Made by a program: the position numbers and the translations under genes. From Streptomyces sp. NBC_01216 (GTDB lineage: Bacteria > Actinomycetota > Actinomycetes > Streptomycetales > Streptomycetaceae), in contig NZ_CP108678.1 in assembly GCF_035994945.1 (NCBI RefSeq), positions 62,001-126,000 on the forward strand: 64,000 nucleotides of DNA, given 5' to 3'. Position 1 is the first letter of the stretch; each line of letters opens with the position of its first letter. The notes below the pieces were generated by a model. The model was not told the origin of the DNA. It searched no databases and saw only the letters and a program-made list of their open reading frames with translations. Below are positions 15,688-24,680 of the stretch, piece by piece.

Positions 15688-15932
15688 GCCCCGAGTCCTT
15701 CACCGGACCGGCGGCAACCACCCCGGCCGAGCAGCTGACGGCCCTGGCGATCATCTGGGACGACTACCCGCTCCTCGACTCCGGCGACCCCGCCAAGCGC
15801 GACCTCGAACTGGTCCACACCGGGTGTGGAGAGCGCCTGTGCGACGCGGAGTCCGGCGATGTGCTGCCCACGCTGATCGGCATGGTCACCGACCACCACA
15901 CGGTGTGCGCCGGACGGCGGGCCGAGCGATGA
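15684..15932 (+). CDS. Small unknown protein (82 aa)
   Basis: Starts on an ATGA overlap with the preceding stop and ends on another. Three cysteines (HTGCGERLC, HTVCAG) with histidines suggest a small zinc site. The layout resembles short plasmid-borne proteins found beside larger unknown genes. Function unknown. Confidence 0.6.
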   Translation: MSPESFTGPAATTPAEQLTALAIIWDDYPLLDSGDPAKRDLELVHTGCGERLCDAESGDVLPTLIGMVTDHHTVCAGRRAER

Positions 15933-16438
15933 GCAGCCCGGCCCCCACACTTCTCCAGCCCTGGCAGGCTTGCGAGTTCGAGTCGTTTCTGCGCACCGCC
16001 CTCGACGAGAGTCCGAGAAGCCAGGGGCAGGTCGCCACCTTCGCCGAGACCGGCTGCGCCCACAGCCGGTTCGGGCTGCGGCTGACCCTCCCCACCGGTG
16101 CCGAGGTCTACCTCCAGATCGTGGCCGCCCGTCCTCCGGACGGGCGGGCCGAACCGCAGGGGGTGCCACCGCCGCGATTGCGCGCCGCCGCGCTGCCGGC
16201 CGTCGGCAAGACGCCGCTCACCGCCGTCGAGCATTACCTGGTCGGCGTGCTGACCGCGCGGCAGGACCCGTTCATTCGCCGGGTCGAGCCGCTCAGCGCG
16301 GCGAACGGGGCGATCCCCTTCGGTCTGAACGTCACCTTCCACTGCGGCGCGGCCGTTTGCTGCTACGTCGCCTACGTCGTACCCGCCGGCTACAGCAGGC
16401 CGCTCGGCGGCCCGTACCCCGCCCTTCACCAGGTCTGA
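15929..16438 (+). CDS. Unknown protein (169 aa)
   Basis: ATGA overlap with the preceding gene. Contains LLQPWQACEFESF near the start and VTFHCGAAVCCYVAYVV near the end; the latter is hydrophobic but too polar to be a clear membrane segment. Likely co-translated with the two upstream genes. Function unknown. Confidence 0.6.
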   Translation: MSSPAPTLLQPWQACEFESFLRTALDESPRSQGQVATFAETGCAHSRFGLRLTLPTGAEVYLQIVAARPPDGRAEPQGVPPPRLRAAALPAVGKTPLTAVEHYLVGVLTARQDPFIRRVEPLSAANGAIPFGLNVTFHCGAAVCCYVAYVVPAGYSRPLGGPYPALHQV

Positions 16439-16494
16439 ACCGGCCAGCCACAACGGCAGGACGGCCACCCCTCCCACCCCTGAAAGGATTCCAC

Positions 16495-16743
16495 ATGAGC
16501 ACCATCGACCGCGAGACCGTGCGTGAGCGGGCCCGGCACCTCAACGCCCGGGTGGCGGACTACCGCCTGGCCCTCCTCGGCGGCGACCCGGCCACGATCG
16601 AGAGCGCCCGTGCCGAAGGGCAGCGCGCCGCGCACGCCCTGTTCGACGCGCAGCTTGAGGCCGGGTTCATCACCGCCGAGCAGCACCGCCGACGCACCGC
16701 CGATCTGAGCAGCGAGTACCCCGGAACGGAGGCGCAGGCGTGA
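16495..16743 (+). CDS. Small helical unknown protein (82 aa)
   Basis: AAAGGA precedes the ATG. The whole chain is predicted helical with heptad-like charge (VRERARHLNARVADYRL, HALFDAQLEAGF). The stop overlaps the GTG at 16740. Confidence 0.55.
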   Translation: MSTIDRETVRERARHLNARVADYRLALLGGDPATIESARAEGQRAAHALFDAQLEAGFITAEQHRRRTADLSSEYPGTEAQA

Positions 16744-17046
16744 CCCTCCAGCCGTTCCCCCTGGCTCTCGCCGCTATCGAGGCGTTCACCGAACACGTAA
16801 GCCGCCAGCGACAAGGGCGAGGCCATCGCGGCGTGGGCGAAACGCGCTTCCGAGCTCTCCCGGGCCGCCGCCGACGCGGCGGCGGAGTATGCCGACGAGT
16901 CGTACCGCCTGGGCCAGATCACCACCGGCCTCCTGGCCGACCGGCTGATCGAGGCGGAAGCCTTCCACTCCGGGAACCAGCGGATCGTCCGCAAGGTGCT
17001 GGCCGGCGTCGCCCGGGCCCGCGAGGGCGCGGGCAGCCCGCCGTGA
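16740..17046 (+). pseudogene. Frameshifted helical protein gene
   Basis: The GTG at 16740 opens PFPLALAAIEAFTEH. Coding signal then moves to the next frame from about 16801 (SDKGEAIAAWAKRAS, ESYRLGQITTG, GNQRIVRKVLAG) with a TAA at 16798-16800 blocking an upstream start in that frame. A one-base indel near 16800 would give a single protein of about 100 residues. It could be real decay or an assembly error. Confidence 0.5.
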
Positions 17047-17135
17047 GCTGGCCCGCGGAGCCGAGGAAGTACACGGAGTCTTGGAAGCACATCCCCGGCC
17101 CGCACGGTCCCCCGGACCCCGTGCAGCGGTGCTGA
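17043..17135 (+). CDS. Possible 30-aa peptide
   Basis: The GTG at 17043 overlaps the stop of the frameshifted gene (GTGA). The frame gives WPAEPRKYTESWKHIPG and a proline-rich tail. Coupling is the only support. Confidence 0.3.
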   Translation: MSWPAEPRKYTESWKHIPGPHGPPDPVQRC

Positions 17136-17210
17136 GGTTCGACCGCCAGCTGTTTTGGCATGATCCCCGTTCAGGAGCGCGATCCCGCGCCGTGACCGAG
17201 GGGAAGAATC

Positions 17211-18191
17211 ATGCGCAGCACACGGGGATGGGCCGCCGTTGTCGTGACGGCCATCGCGACGCTGTCGGCGGGGTGCGCCGGTTCCACGTCGGGGGCCGCT
17301 CCCGGCGCGGCGTCCGCTCCGGCCACCGTCGCCGCCACGCCGGCCGGGCTCCCCGCCGGGATCACCGAGCTGGGACGTGCCGTCCCCGTCGCGGCGCAGG
17401 GCTGGACCTTGGAGGTGGAACCCTTCAAGGAGGCCGGCAGCACGTCCGGCGAGGTACCGGCCGACTGGACCGTCCTTCGCACCACGGCGAAGTTCACCAA
17501 CACCAGCGACCGGATCACCCTGCTGCCGGACACCGCGCTGACCGTGCGCTACGGACCGCTGGGGCGCCAGGCCGTCCCGGTCAAGGACCGGAGCCTCCCG
17601 GGGCTCCCCGCGCACGACGCTGGGGTGAAGGTCGCGCCGGGCGCTTCCTACACCGCCGAGATCGGGGTGGCCGTGCCCCCGCAGGGCCTGGGCCAGCGGG
17701 TCACCGTCACCGCCGAGGCCACCCAGGAGGGGATGGCGGAGGCGGACGACCTCTTCTTCGAGGGCGCCCTGCCCGGAAGCGCCGCCTCGGCGTCCGGCTC
17801 TCCCGAGCCCATCGGCACGGCGTCGGCGTCGCCCGGCCTTCTCCTGCCTTTCGGCGCCTGGTCGCCGGCGGGCCTGCGGCTCTCCCCGATCACGCTCGGG
17901 CCGGACACCGGCGGCAAGCGGACGGCGACGGCCGACCTGACCGTCACCAACGGCGATCCCCGGCCGCGGCCGGGCCTGGGGATCACCCTGCGGGTGATGA
18001 CCGGCGCCGGCCTGACCGACGCCGCGACCGTCACCCCGAGCCTGAACTACCCCGACGCCCCGATCGCGCCCTCGCGCTCGGCCACCGTCACCGTACGGTT
18101 CACCCTCCCCTCAGCCGCTGTCCCCGGCCCGGTCACGGTCGAGGCCACCGACCGCGGCGACCGGATCACCTTCAGCAGCACCCTCGGCTGA
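17211..18191 (+). CDS. Secreted lipoprotein with two Ig-like repeats (326 aa)
   Basis: GGGGAAG precedes the ATG. A signal peptide ends in the lipobox LSAGC near residue 22. The mature protein has two similar beta-sandwich units separated by a Ser/Ala-rich linker: the first around residues 55-180 (TLEVEPFKEAG, RTTAKFTNTSD), the second around 205-326 (LRLSPITLGPD, ATADLTVTNGD). This is the pattern of extracellular DUF4352-like proteins. It is probably anchored on the outer face of the membrane; ligand unknown. Confidence 0.7.
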   Translation: MRSTRGWAAVVVTAIATLSAGCAGSTSGAAPGAASAPATVAATPAGLPAGITELGRAVPVAAQGWTLEVEPFKEAGSTSGEVPADWTVLRTTAKFTNTSDRITLLPDTALTVRYGPLGRQAVPVKDRSLPGLPAHDAGVKVAPGASYTAEIGVAVPPQGLGQRVTVTAEATQEGMAEADDLFFEGALPGSAASASGSPEPIGTASASPGLLLPFGAWSPAGLRLSPITLGPDTGGKRTATADLTVTNGDPRPRPGLGITLRVMTGAGLTDAATVTPSLNYPDAPIAPSRSATVTVRFTLPSAAVPGPVTVEATDRGDRITFSSTLG

Positions 18192-18324
18192 CGTCGAGGG
18201 GCGGCGCCGGAGCAGGGCGCGCCGAACTTCTCGTCACCGGCGGGGCGGGAATGGTCACACGGATGCGCCGCGCGGCACCTCTATGGGATGACGCGCACCT
18301 CCGACCAGTCAGGAGCACCACTCC

Positions 18325-19047
18325 ATGCCCCACCCGCTTCGCGCTGCGGCCATCGGCGTCGCCCTCGCTGCGGCAGCCACGCTCACCGCCTGCACCCCCG
18401 TCGACACCGTGAAGTCGGCGCCCGAGGCCGCGGCCGGGCCCATGCTGTCGGCCACCGCCGCCCTCCAGGAGCTCGACCGGCTCCCCGTCAAGGGCAGAGC
18501 CCCTCAGACCGGGTACAGCCGCGACCAGTTCGGTCCGACCTGGAGCGACAACAGCACCGCGCCGGGAAGCCACAACGGCTGCTCGACCCGCAACGACATC
18601 CTCGCCCGCGATCTGACCGACGTCGTGCGGCAGGGCCCGTGCACCGTCGTCTCCGGCACGCTCCACGACCCGTACACCGCGCGCACCATCTCCTTCACCC
18701 GAGGCGTCAAGACGTCGTTGGCCGTCCAGATCGACCACATCGTGCCCCTGAGCCTCAGCTGGCAGACCGGCGCGCAGCAGCTGAGTGCGGCCGAGCGGCT
18801 CAACCTCGCAAGCGACCCGCTCAACCTGGTGGCGGTCGACGGCCCGACGAACGCGGCGAAGGGGGACGGCGACGCCGCCACCTGGCTTCCGCCGAACAAG
18901 CTGATCCGCTGCGGCTACGCGCAGCGCCAGATCGCAGTGAAGGCGAAGTACAGGCTCTGGCTGACCCCGCCGGAGAAGGACGCGCTGCGCCGCGCCCTGG
19001 GCAGCTGCCCCGGGCCGGCCCTGCCGGGTGAGGGGGCGTCCAAGTGA
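18325..19047 (+). CDS. Lipoprotein with HNH/DUF1524-type nuclease domain (240 aa)
   Basis: A signal peptide with lipobox LTAC (near residue 23) is followed by a GmrSD/DUF1524-like HNH domain: YSRDQFGPTWSD, CSTRNDILARDL, IDHIVPLSLSW with the metal-binding His, ASDPLNLVAVDG and NAAKGDGDAATWLP. Such proteins are secreted or surface-bound nucleases in Streptomyces. The stop overlaps the start of the next gene. It could take part in DNA turnover outside the cell or in competition. Confidence 0.82.
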   Translation: MPHPLRAAAIGVALAAAATLTACTPVDTVKSAPEAAAGPMLSATAALQELDRLPVKGRAPQTGYSRDQFGPTWSDNSTAPGSHNGCSTRNDILARDLTDVVRQGPCTVVSGTLHDPYTARTISFTRGVKTSLAVQIDHIVPLSLSWQTGAQQLSAAERLNLASDPLNLVAVDGPTNAAKGDGDAATWLPPNKLIRCGYAQRQIAVKAKYRLWLTPPEKDALRRALGSCPGPALPGEGASK

Positions 19048-20084
19048 TAGGCGAGTTCCGGGACGGGCTCCGGCCGCTCCCCTACGGCGGTGACGTGGAC
19101 CGCTGGCACCGCGAAACGGTCCACGCCCTGCAGTACCACCTCGCCGCGTCGGGCGAGAGCCGGGCTGGCGCCGCGGCCTTCGAGTCCGCCGTCGGCGCGG
19201 TGCGGCCGGTGGAGCGGACGGAGTGGGGCTGGGTCCGGTGGGGGTACCCACTGGACTCGGAGGCGCGGTTCGAGGACGCCTTCCCCGCCGAAGTCGGAGT
19301 GGTCGCCCCGGCCGCGGGGGCGCGGTGGAAGCCGCTGCTCGCCCGCACGGTGTGGGGACGGCGGCCGGCGCCGTTCCTGCGCAGGATCGGCGGCACCGAG
19401 CTGCCAGCCGCGGTGAGCGTGGGGCGTTTGGCCGTGGTCGTGGCCGCGGTCCTGCTGCTGCCCCCCGTGCTGGGTGACCGCCTTTCCGCAGGCGCGGCCC
19501 TGATCGTGGCCGCGGCGGCAGGTGTCGCGCTGGCCTGGGGCGGGCCGGGCCTCACCGCGATCGTCACCCGCCGCCATGTGCGGGTCGTGGATGCCACTGC
19601 CCCTCGGGCGGAGTACATCCACCGGCTCCTGGCCCTGCATCAGGAGGTGGCCGCGGCGGCAGCAGCGTCGGGCGTGCCCGAGCTCCGGCGCGCGGCCGAG
19701 GCCGGACACCGGTTCCTGTGGGATGCCGCCGGCCTGGTGCTGGCCGCCGGCGAGGACAGCGCGGGCCTCGACGTCGTCGAGGGCTACGAGGCCGCCTACC
19801 GGCGGCTGGGCGTGGCGGCTGCTGCGGCTCTGGGCGAGCACGAGTGTCTGGAGCACCGGCTGGCGGACCTGGACGACGCCGGGCCCGGGGCCGAGGCGCC
19901 GGGTGCCTACCTCGGCAGTCGGCGGTCCCGGCTCATCGAGGACGCCGCGCCAGCGGAGCTCCTCGACGAACTCGCCGCCGGGCTGGACGAGCTGGCCGCC
20001 GGCCTGCGGGATGCCCAGCAGGCCGTCGCGCGCACAGCCGATGGGACGCCTCGCACCGGGGAGCAGCGCCATGGCGGCCGGTAA
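19044..20084 (+). CDS. Membrane protein with cytosolic helical C-terminus (346 aa)
   Basis: GTGA overlap with the HNH lipoprotein gene. Two adjacent hydrophobic segments (about 126-145 and 148-168: AVVVAAVLLLPPVL, LIVAAAAGVALAW) are flanked by long soluble parts; the C-terminal 170 residues are alanine-rich helices with LLDELAAGLDELAAGL. No known domain. The three genes 18325, 19044 and 20071 form one unit. Confidence 0.6.
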   Translation: MIGEFRDGLRPLPYGGDVDRWHRETVHALQYHLAASGESRAGAAAFESAVGAVRPVERTEWGWVRWGYPLDSEARFEDAFPAEVGVVAPAAGARWKPLLARTVWGRRPAPFLRRIGGTELPAAVSVGRLAVVVAAVLLLPPVLGDRLSAGAALIVAAAAGVALAWGGPGLTAIVTRRHVRVVDATAPRAEYIHRLLALHQEVAAAAAASGVPELRRAAEAGHRFLWDAAGLVLAAGEDSAGLDVVEGYEAAYRRLGVAAAAALGEHECLEHRLADLDDAGPGAEAPGAYLGSRRSRLIEDAAPAELLDELAAGLDELAAGLRDAQQAVARTADGTPRTGEQRHGGR

Positions 20085-20430
20085 GCGGTGGGCCGCGGCG
20101 GCGACCGCGCGCGAGGGAGCGCGCGATCCTCTGGTGGCCGAGCGGGCGCGTCTGGCCGCGGCGTCGTTCGCCCAGGGTGTGGTGTGGGCCGTTCTGACGG
20201 TGAGCTTGCTGGGGACGGTGGTGACGGCTCCCTACCTTCCGAGCCCCTGGGGCCGGCCGGTGTTGCTGCTCGCCCTCCTGGGCGGCCTGGTGTCCGGACT
20301 GGTCACGCTCTACCGCCTGTTCATCGGCTTCCTGGCACTGCTCACGCTCGGCCGGGTCGCCGTTCCCGGCCGACTGGGCACACGCTCGAAGTCCGCTGCG
20401 GAGGCGTCGAAGCCGCAAGAAGGGTCGTGA
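20071..20430 (+). CDS. Small membrane protein (119 aa)
   Basis: The ATG lies inside the end of the previous gene with GGGGAG upstream. Two membrane segments are visible (QGVVWAVLTVSLLGTVV and LLLALLGGLVSGLV) and a short basic tail. It probably partners the 19044 membrane protein. Confidence 0.6.
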   Translation: MAAGKRWAAAATAREGARDPLVAERARLAAASFAQGVVWAVLTVSLLGTVVTAPYLPSPWGRPVLLLALLGGLVSGLVTLYRLFIGFLALLTLGRVAVPGRLGTRSKSAAEASKPQEGS

Positions 20431-20629
20431 TCTCCGCCACAGGCGGCGCGGGACGCCTCGGCGGCATTCAGTTCCTTGCCCGGCAACCGGGTGGGCCCTT
20501 CGGCGTGGCTGAAAATAGGGGGTAGATGGGTGCCCCACCGACCACTGTCGGACAGATGGCCAGGTCAGCGCCACGCTGGAACAGATCGGGCATAAGCGAC
20601 AAAACGCAAGATCATCGTCAGAATAGATC
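20431..20629. other. No gene seen upstream of the XRE promoter
   Basis: This stretch is less GC-rich than its flanks and has no frame with coding character. It ends in the promoter region of the 20920 regulator. Confidence 0.45.
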
Positions 20630-20658
20630 TTGACGGCCGGAAAAGGCCGTGCAAGATT
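20630..20658 (+). promoter_or_regulatory. Candidate promoter with inverted repeat for the double-XRE gene
   Basis: -35 TTGACG at 20630-20635 and a possible -10 AAGATT at 20653-20658 (17-bp spacing). The spacer holds the inverted repeat ACGGCC-GGAAAA-GGCCGT (20633-20650), a candidate autoregulatory operator. It differs from the shared module. Confidence 0.4.
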
Positions 20659-20919
20659 CGTATAAGTTACCGGTCAGATTCAGTCACGGGGCGAGCACTA
20701 TCCGCACACGTACGTGCGGTCGCGGGGAGGGGGGTCGTGTGCATTTCAACGGAATGCTGACTCCCTATCAAATTCGGGGCGCAAGCCAATCCGAAGAAGT
20801 GCGGACGTACTTGGCGGCCGGGCAGCGTGCATCCGCTACGTCATCGACGGCTTCCCGCACGGGCGAGACCAGCCCGTCCGGCGAGGAATACCTCGAGATC
20901 CCCGTCGAGACGGAGCTAC

Positions 20920-21381
20920 GTGGCGAACCGCGGAGTATCAGCTTTCAGCGCCACGGCCCTGCGCCGACTGCGCACCACGGCCTCCCTGTCGCAGGACGAC
21001 CTGGCGGCCATGGCCCGCACGCGCGGCGCACGGGTGGCCGGCACCCACATCTGCCTGTACGAACAGGGCCGACGAAAGCCCCAGTTGCCGACGGCCCAGG
21101 CCCTAGCCGACAGCCTGAGAGTGCCACTGGACGCGCTCTTGTCGACCGGCAGGTCGGACGATGTGCAGAGGCTGCGGCTGTTGGCCGGCTGGAGCCAGAG
21201 CGCGCTAGCGCACCGGCTGGGCATCGCCCAGGCCCGGTGGTCGCGGATCGAGCGGGGCCTTTCCTCGCTCGACGAGTCCAAGGTCCGGCTGGCCGCCGAA
21301 CTGCTGAAGGTCACGGTCGAGCAGCTGTTGCGCTCGCTGGACGCCGCCACCGGCAGCCGGCCGCCGCGCGGCCGTCGCTAA
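20920..21381 (+). CDS. Regulator with two XRE helix-turn-helix domains (153 aa)
   Basis: GGAG lies 5 bases before the GTG at 20920. The first HTH covers about residues 10-68 (LRRLRTTASLSQDDLAAM, YEQGRRKPQLP), the second about 75-135 (RLRLLAGWSQSALAHR, ARWSRIERGLSSL). Two complete XRE units in one short chain would allow binding of a dyad operator as a monomer or a tandem array as a dimer. It lies just upstream of the Tad operon but has its own promoter. It is one of three XRE candidates in the window for control of the shared module. A longer frame from 20739 on the same strand is a shadow. Confidence 0.78.
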   Translation: MANRGVSAFSATALRRLRTTASLSQDDLAAMARTRGARVAGTHICLYEQGRRKPQLPTAQALADSLRVPLDALLSTGRSDDVQRLRLLAGWSQSALAHRLGIAQARWSRIERGLSSLDESKVRLAAELLKVTVEQLLRSLDAATGSRPPRGRR

Positions 21382-21625
21382 AAGCATGTGACGTCTCTGC
21401 AGCGGGCAATTTCGGCTCCTTATCCATTTGATCACCCACTCCCATGCGGAGCGCCACGTCCGTCCGCCGCCCGCCCTTGGCATCCATTACGGGTGCTGCC
21501 AGCGGAAATTCGCGTGACGTCCAGCAGCGCCGCCGCATAGCCCCACCGTCTGCCTCCCCGAGCCCCTTCAAAGGCCCCGGGAACCCACGCCACCCATCTA
21601 CTGACCGCGACTCACACACGGGGAT

Positions 21626-22201
21626 ATGCCAGTGACATTCACCACCAGGACTCGAATACGTACTGCTGGCCTGACCGTCGCGATGATCACCGCCGCGGCC
21701 TCTTCGCTCACCGCCTGCAGCGAGGGGGCGCCGGCCAAGCCGACGGCCACCTCGAGTCCGTCTCAGTCCCCCACGGCGGACCCGCAGGCTGCGGCCAAGG
21801 CCGAGGTGCTGGCCGTCTACCGCAGCTACTGGGATGCGCAGATCAAGGCGTACGCGAAGGCCAGCCCCGTCGACACGGGCCTGGACAAGTACGCCTTCGA
21901 CAAGGCCCTCGGCAAGACCGAGTCCGAACTCGTCGCACTCAGGATCGGCGGAAACGTCCTCAAGGGTGAGCCGAAGATCTCTCCGGACGTCACGGCGGTC
22001 AGCCTGGACGAGTCGCCGAAGAAGGCCACGATCACCGACTGCGTCGACGTCACGAACTGGAAGATGTTCAAGGAGAAGACCGGGGACGAGGTGAAGCTGC
22101 CCAAGGAGCGGCTCACCCGGTTCGTCACCACCGTCTCCGCGCGGACCGTCGGCGACAAGTGGATGATCGTCGAGACCCAGCAGCAGGAACGCACATGCTG
22201 A
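21626..22201 (+). CDS. Lipoprotein, first gene of the Tad operon (191 aa)
   Basis: Signal peptide with lipobox LTAC near residue 31, then a Ser/Thr/Pro linker and a soluble domain with AVYRSYWDAQIKAY and a late ITDCVDVTNW. The overall form resembles the small secreted lipoproteins that head Streptomyces Tad-like clusters. The stop overlaps the next start by several bases. Function unknown; probably extracellular. Confidence 0.65.
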   Translation: MPVTFTTRTRIRTAGLTVAMITAAASSLTACSEGAPAKPTATSSPSQSPTADPQAAAKAEVLAVYRSYWDAQIKAYAKASPVDTGLDKYAFDKALGKTESELVALRIGGNVLKGEPKISPDVTAVSLDESPKKATITDCVDVTNWKMFKEKTGDEVKLPKERLTRFVTTVSARTVGDKWMIVETQQQERTC

Positions 22202-23154
22202 CCCGCAAAGCCGCAGCCGTCGTATCCGCGCTCGCAGGCATCGTCTACCTGCTCCTTCCCTCCCAGGCTTGGGCCGATGGAGGCGGCACCGACGTCGGCG
22301 GGTGCAACATCACCTGGATCTGCACCGGCGTCGAAGTCCCCGGACACCCCGGTGGTGGCGGCGGAGGCGGTGGAGGCGGCGGCGGTGGTGGAGGCGGCGG
22401 CGGCAAGGGCGACGGCAAGACCTGCGAGACCGGCGCGAAGGAACGCCCAGGAAGCCCCGGCTGGGAGTGCTACATCCCCGGCGTAGGGACCTGGAGTGAG
22501 TTCTACGGCTGCTGGATCCGGAAGCTGGACCCGCAGCCGCCGAAGTCCGACCCCGTCTGGCAGGGCAACACCACCGGCGCCATCTACGGCTTCGCGTGCA
22601 TGGCTCAGGTCCATGGCCGCCCCACCCCGGCCGACGGCTTCGCCCGCTGGTCCGCGACGGATCCGCTCGGGCAGACCGGCCCCTCCGCCGCGGAGCTGGC
22701 TCAGCGCGCGCTGAGCATGATGCGACTGGACGGCGCCAAGGTCGGCAGCGCACCCCCGGCCGGGGCCAAGGGCCTCATCGGCATGCCGGTGTGGCTGTGG
22801 ACCGCCCAGACGCCCAACACCTGGGGGCCGCTCTCGACCACCGCGTCGGCCGGCGGTCTGTCGGTGACGGCGACCGCGCACGTCAAGTCCATCACTTGGG
22901 GCATGGGCGACGGCACATCCGTGACCTGCACCAAGCCCGGCACTCCGTACGAGAAGTCCTACGGCAAGCAGGAGTCCCCGGACTGCGGCCACACCTACAC
23001 CAAGGTGCCCGACGGCGGCTCCTACAAGATCACCGCGACGAGCGCGTGGGTGATCGAGTGGACCGCCACCAACGGTGAGACGGGCACGCTGCCGAACGAG
23101 ACACGCAACGCTGGAACCGCGATCAACATCGGCGAGCTCCAGGTCGTCAACTAA
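22195..23154 (+). CDS. Secreted protein with poly-glycine linker in the Tad operon (319 aa)
   Basis: A signal peptide ends in SQAWA. After a short cysteine-containing segment (GGCNITWICTG) comes an uninterrupted run of about 18 glycines, then a domain with CETGAKERPG and WECYIPGVG, and a beta-rich C-terminus (KSITWGMGDGTSVTC, DCGHTYTKVPDGG). Several cysteines suggest disulphides outside the cell. The glycine run is a flexible linker. Similar proteins occur in actinobacterial Tad loci; role unknown. Confidence 0.65.
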   Translation: MLTRKAAAVVSALAGIVYLLLPSQAWADGGGTDVGGCNITWICTGVEVPGHPGGGGGGGGGGGGGGGGGGKGDGKTCETGAKERPGSPGWECYIPGVGTWSEFYGCWIRKLDPQPPKSDPVWQGNTTGAIYGFACMAQVHGRPTPADGFARWSATDPLGQTGPSAAELAQRALSMMRLDGAKVGSAPPAGAKGLIGMPVWLWTAQTPNTWGPLSTTASAGGLSVTATAHVKSITWGMGDGTSVTCTKPGTPYEKSYGKQESPDCGHTYTKVPDGGSYKITATSAWVIEWTATNGETGTLPNETRNAGTAINIGELQVVN

Positions 23155-23172
23155 CGAGGAAATCCAGTAACC

Positions 23173-23859
23173 ATGGCGACGACGTTCGCGAACAAGAAGA
23201 CCGCCGAGACGGCACCCGCAGCAGCGGGGCCGCTGCCGATATCGCAGGACGCTCCGCGCCGCCGACGGCGGCCGGTCGTCGTCGGCGCCGGCCTGGCGCT
23301 GGCCGCGGTCGGCGCGCTTCTCGCCGTGTGGCAGGTCGACGAGGCCGGCAACCGCGTGCCGGTGATCGCGCTGGCCCACGACGTCAAGGCGGGTGAGACC
23401 GTCAAGAAGACCGACCTGGTCGTGGCGCAGGTCGCTCCCGACGCCGCGCTCGCGCCGGTGCCCGTCAGCCGCAGCAGCGACATCGTCGGCAAGACCGCGG
23501 CCGCCGACCTGCCCAAGGGAAGCCTCGTCACCGACGCCTCGGTGCACGAGGGCACGCCGGTCGCCAAGGGCCGCGACACCGTGGGCATCCTGGCCAAGCC
23601 CGGACAGCTCCCGGCGCAGCGGCTGCGCACCGGCGACGAGGTCACCCTCGTCCACACGCCGCAGGACGACGCCCAGGCGGCGAAGTCAGGTTCGCAGAAG
23701 GCCCCCGACAGCATCAGCGCCGTCGTCGTGGGTCTCTCGTCCCCCGACGCGAACGGGGCGGTCGTCGTGGACGTTGCCGTCGCGGGAACGGACAGCCCGC
23801 CCCTGGCCACCTGGACGGCCAGGGGCGCGGTGACCATCGTGCTGAAGGCGGCCAGCTGA
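23173..23859 (+). CDS. CpaB/RcpC-like SAF-domain protein (228 aa)
   Basis: A single N-terminal membrane segment (VVVGAGLALAAVGALLAV) is followed by a SAF domain: VIALAHDVKAGETVKKTDL and LPKGSLVTDASV. This is the layout of CpaB, which links the pilus machinery to the cell envelope. The stop overlaps the next start. The ribosome binding site (GAGGA) is unusually far from the ATG. Confidence 0.75.
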   Translation: MATTFANKKTAETAPAAAGPLPISQDAPRRRRRPVVVGAGLALAAVGALLAVWQVDEAGNRVPVIALAHDVKAGETVKKTDLVVAQVAPDAALAPVPVSRSSDIVGKTAAADLPKGSLVTDASVHEGTPVAKGRDTVGILAKPGQLPAQRLRTGDEVTLVHTPQDDAQAAKSGSQKAPDSISAVVVGLSSPDANGAVVVDVAVAGTDSPPLATWTARGAVTIVLKAAS

Positions 23860-24680
23860 TGTCGGTCATCGCGCTGGTCTCCGGCAAGTCCGCCGGCGTC
23901 ACCTGCTCCGCGCTCGCCCTCGCCCTGTCCTCGCCGAAGCCGTCCCTGCTGGTGGAGGCCGACCCGGCGGGCGGCACCATCCGTGCGGGATACCTCGGCG
24001 GAGAAGGCAACGCCTCCACCGGTCTGCACCGCCTGGCGGCCGCGGACCGCCAGGGCACGCTCGCCAGGGAGTTCAGCCAGCACTTCGTGAGCCTGGACCG
24101 CGACAACACCGGTCAGCGGCTGCTCCTTCCGGGGCTGACCGACCCCACCCAGGCCGCCTCGCTCAGCCGCACCTGGGAGCCGATCTCCCGGCTGCTCGGC
24201 GTGATGGACCAGACCGGCCACGACGTGATCATCGACGCCGGCCGCATCCTGACCGAGTCCGAGACCCGGCTGTCCACGACCCGCTACCCGACACCGCTGC
24301 TCCACCGCGCCGACGCCGTGCTCATGGTGGTGCGCACCACACAGGCCTCCATCGCGGCGGCGGCGCCGGCCATGCGGGTTCTGCGGGAGGAACTGGCGCA
24401 TCACGGAACGGGGTCCGACGCGCTCGGCCTGCTGCTGATCGAGGAGGGATCCTTCAACTCCAGCCAGGTCCAGCAGCATCTGCAAGCCCCCGTGGTCGGC
24501 ATGCTCGCGTGGGACGCCGACAGCGCCGATGTCCTCACCCACGGGGCGTACAAGAAGCTGCCGAAGTCGCTGCTGCGCTCCGCCCGGCCGGCCCATCAAA
24601 CCATCAACGAGCTGGTGACCAGGCGCCGCGTCCAGCTGCAGCCGGCCGCGCTGCCGACCTTTGCCGGGAGGGCATCATGA
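23859..24680 (+). CDS. TadZ/CpaE-like ATPase with degenerate P-loop (273 aa)
   Basis: ParA-like fold: the start MSVIALVSGKSAGVTCSA replaces the usual KGGxGKT, and the next strand gives LLVEADPAGG. The usual Walker lysines are altered, so nucleotide binding may be weak or structural, as in several TadZ proteins. TadZ localises Tad machines at a cell site. Start and stop both overlap neighbours. Confidence 0.75.
   Translation: MSVIALVSGKSAGVTCSALALALSSPKPSLLVEADPAGGTIRAGYLGGEGNASTGLHRLAAADRQGTLAREFSQHFVSLDRDNTGQRLLLPGLTDPTQAASLSRTWEPISRLLGVMDQTGHDVIIDAGRILTESETRLSTTRYPTPLLHRADAVLMVVRTTQASIAAAAPAMRVLREELAHHGTGSDALGLLLIEEGSFNSSQVQQHLQAPVVGMLAWDADSADVLTHGAYKKLPKSLLRSARPAHQTINELVTRRRVQLQPAALPTFAGRAS

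Noticed and set aside
20739..21431. 230-codon frame from GTG 20739 over the XRE gene
   Set aside because: It overlaps the double-XRE gene in another frame and loses any domain character.
22350..22405. GGC/GGT microsatellite
   Set aside because: It encodes the poly-glycine linker of a secreted protein and has mixed codons, so it is coding rather than a separate repeat.
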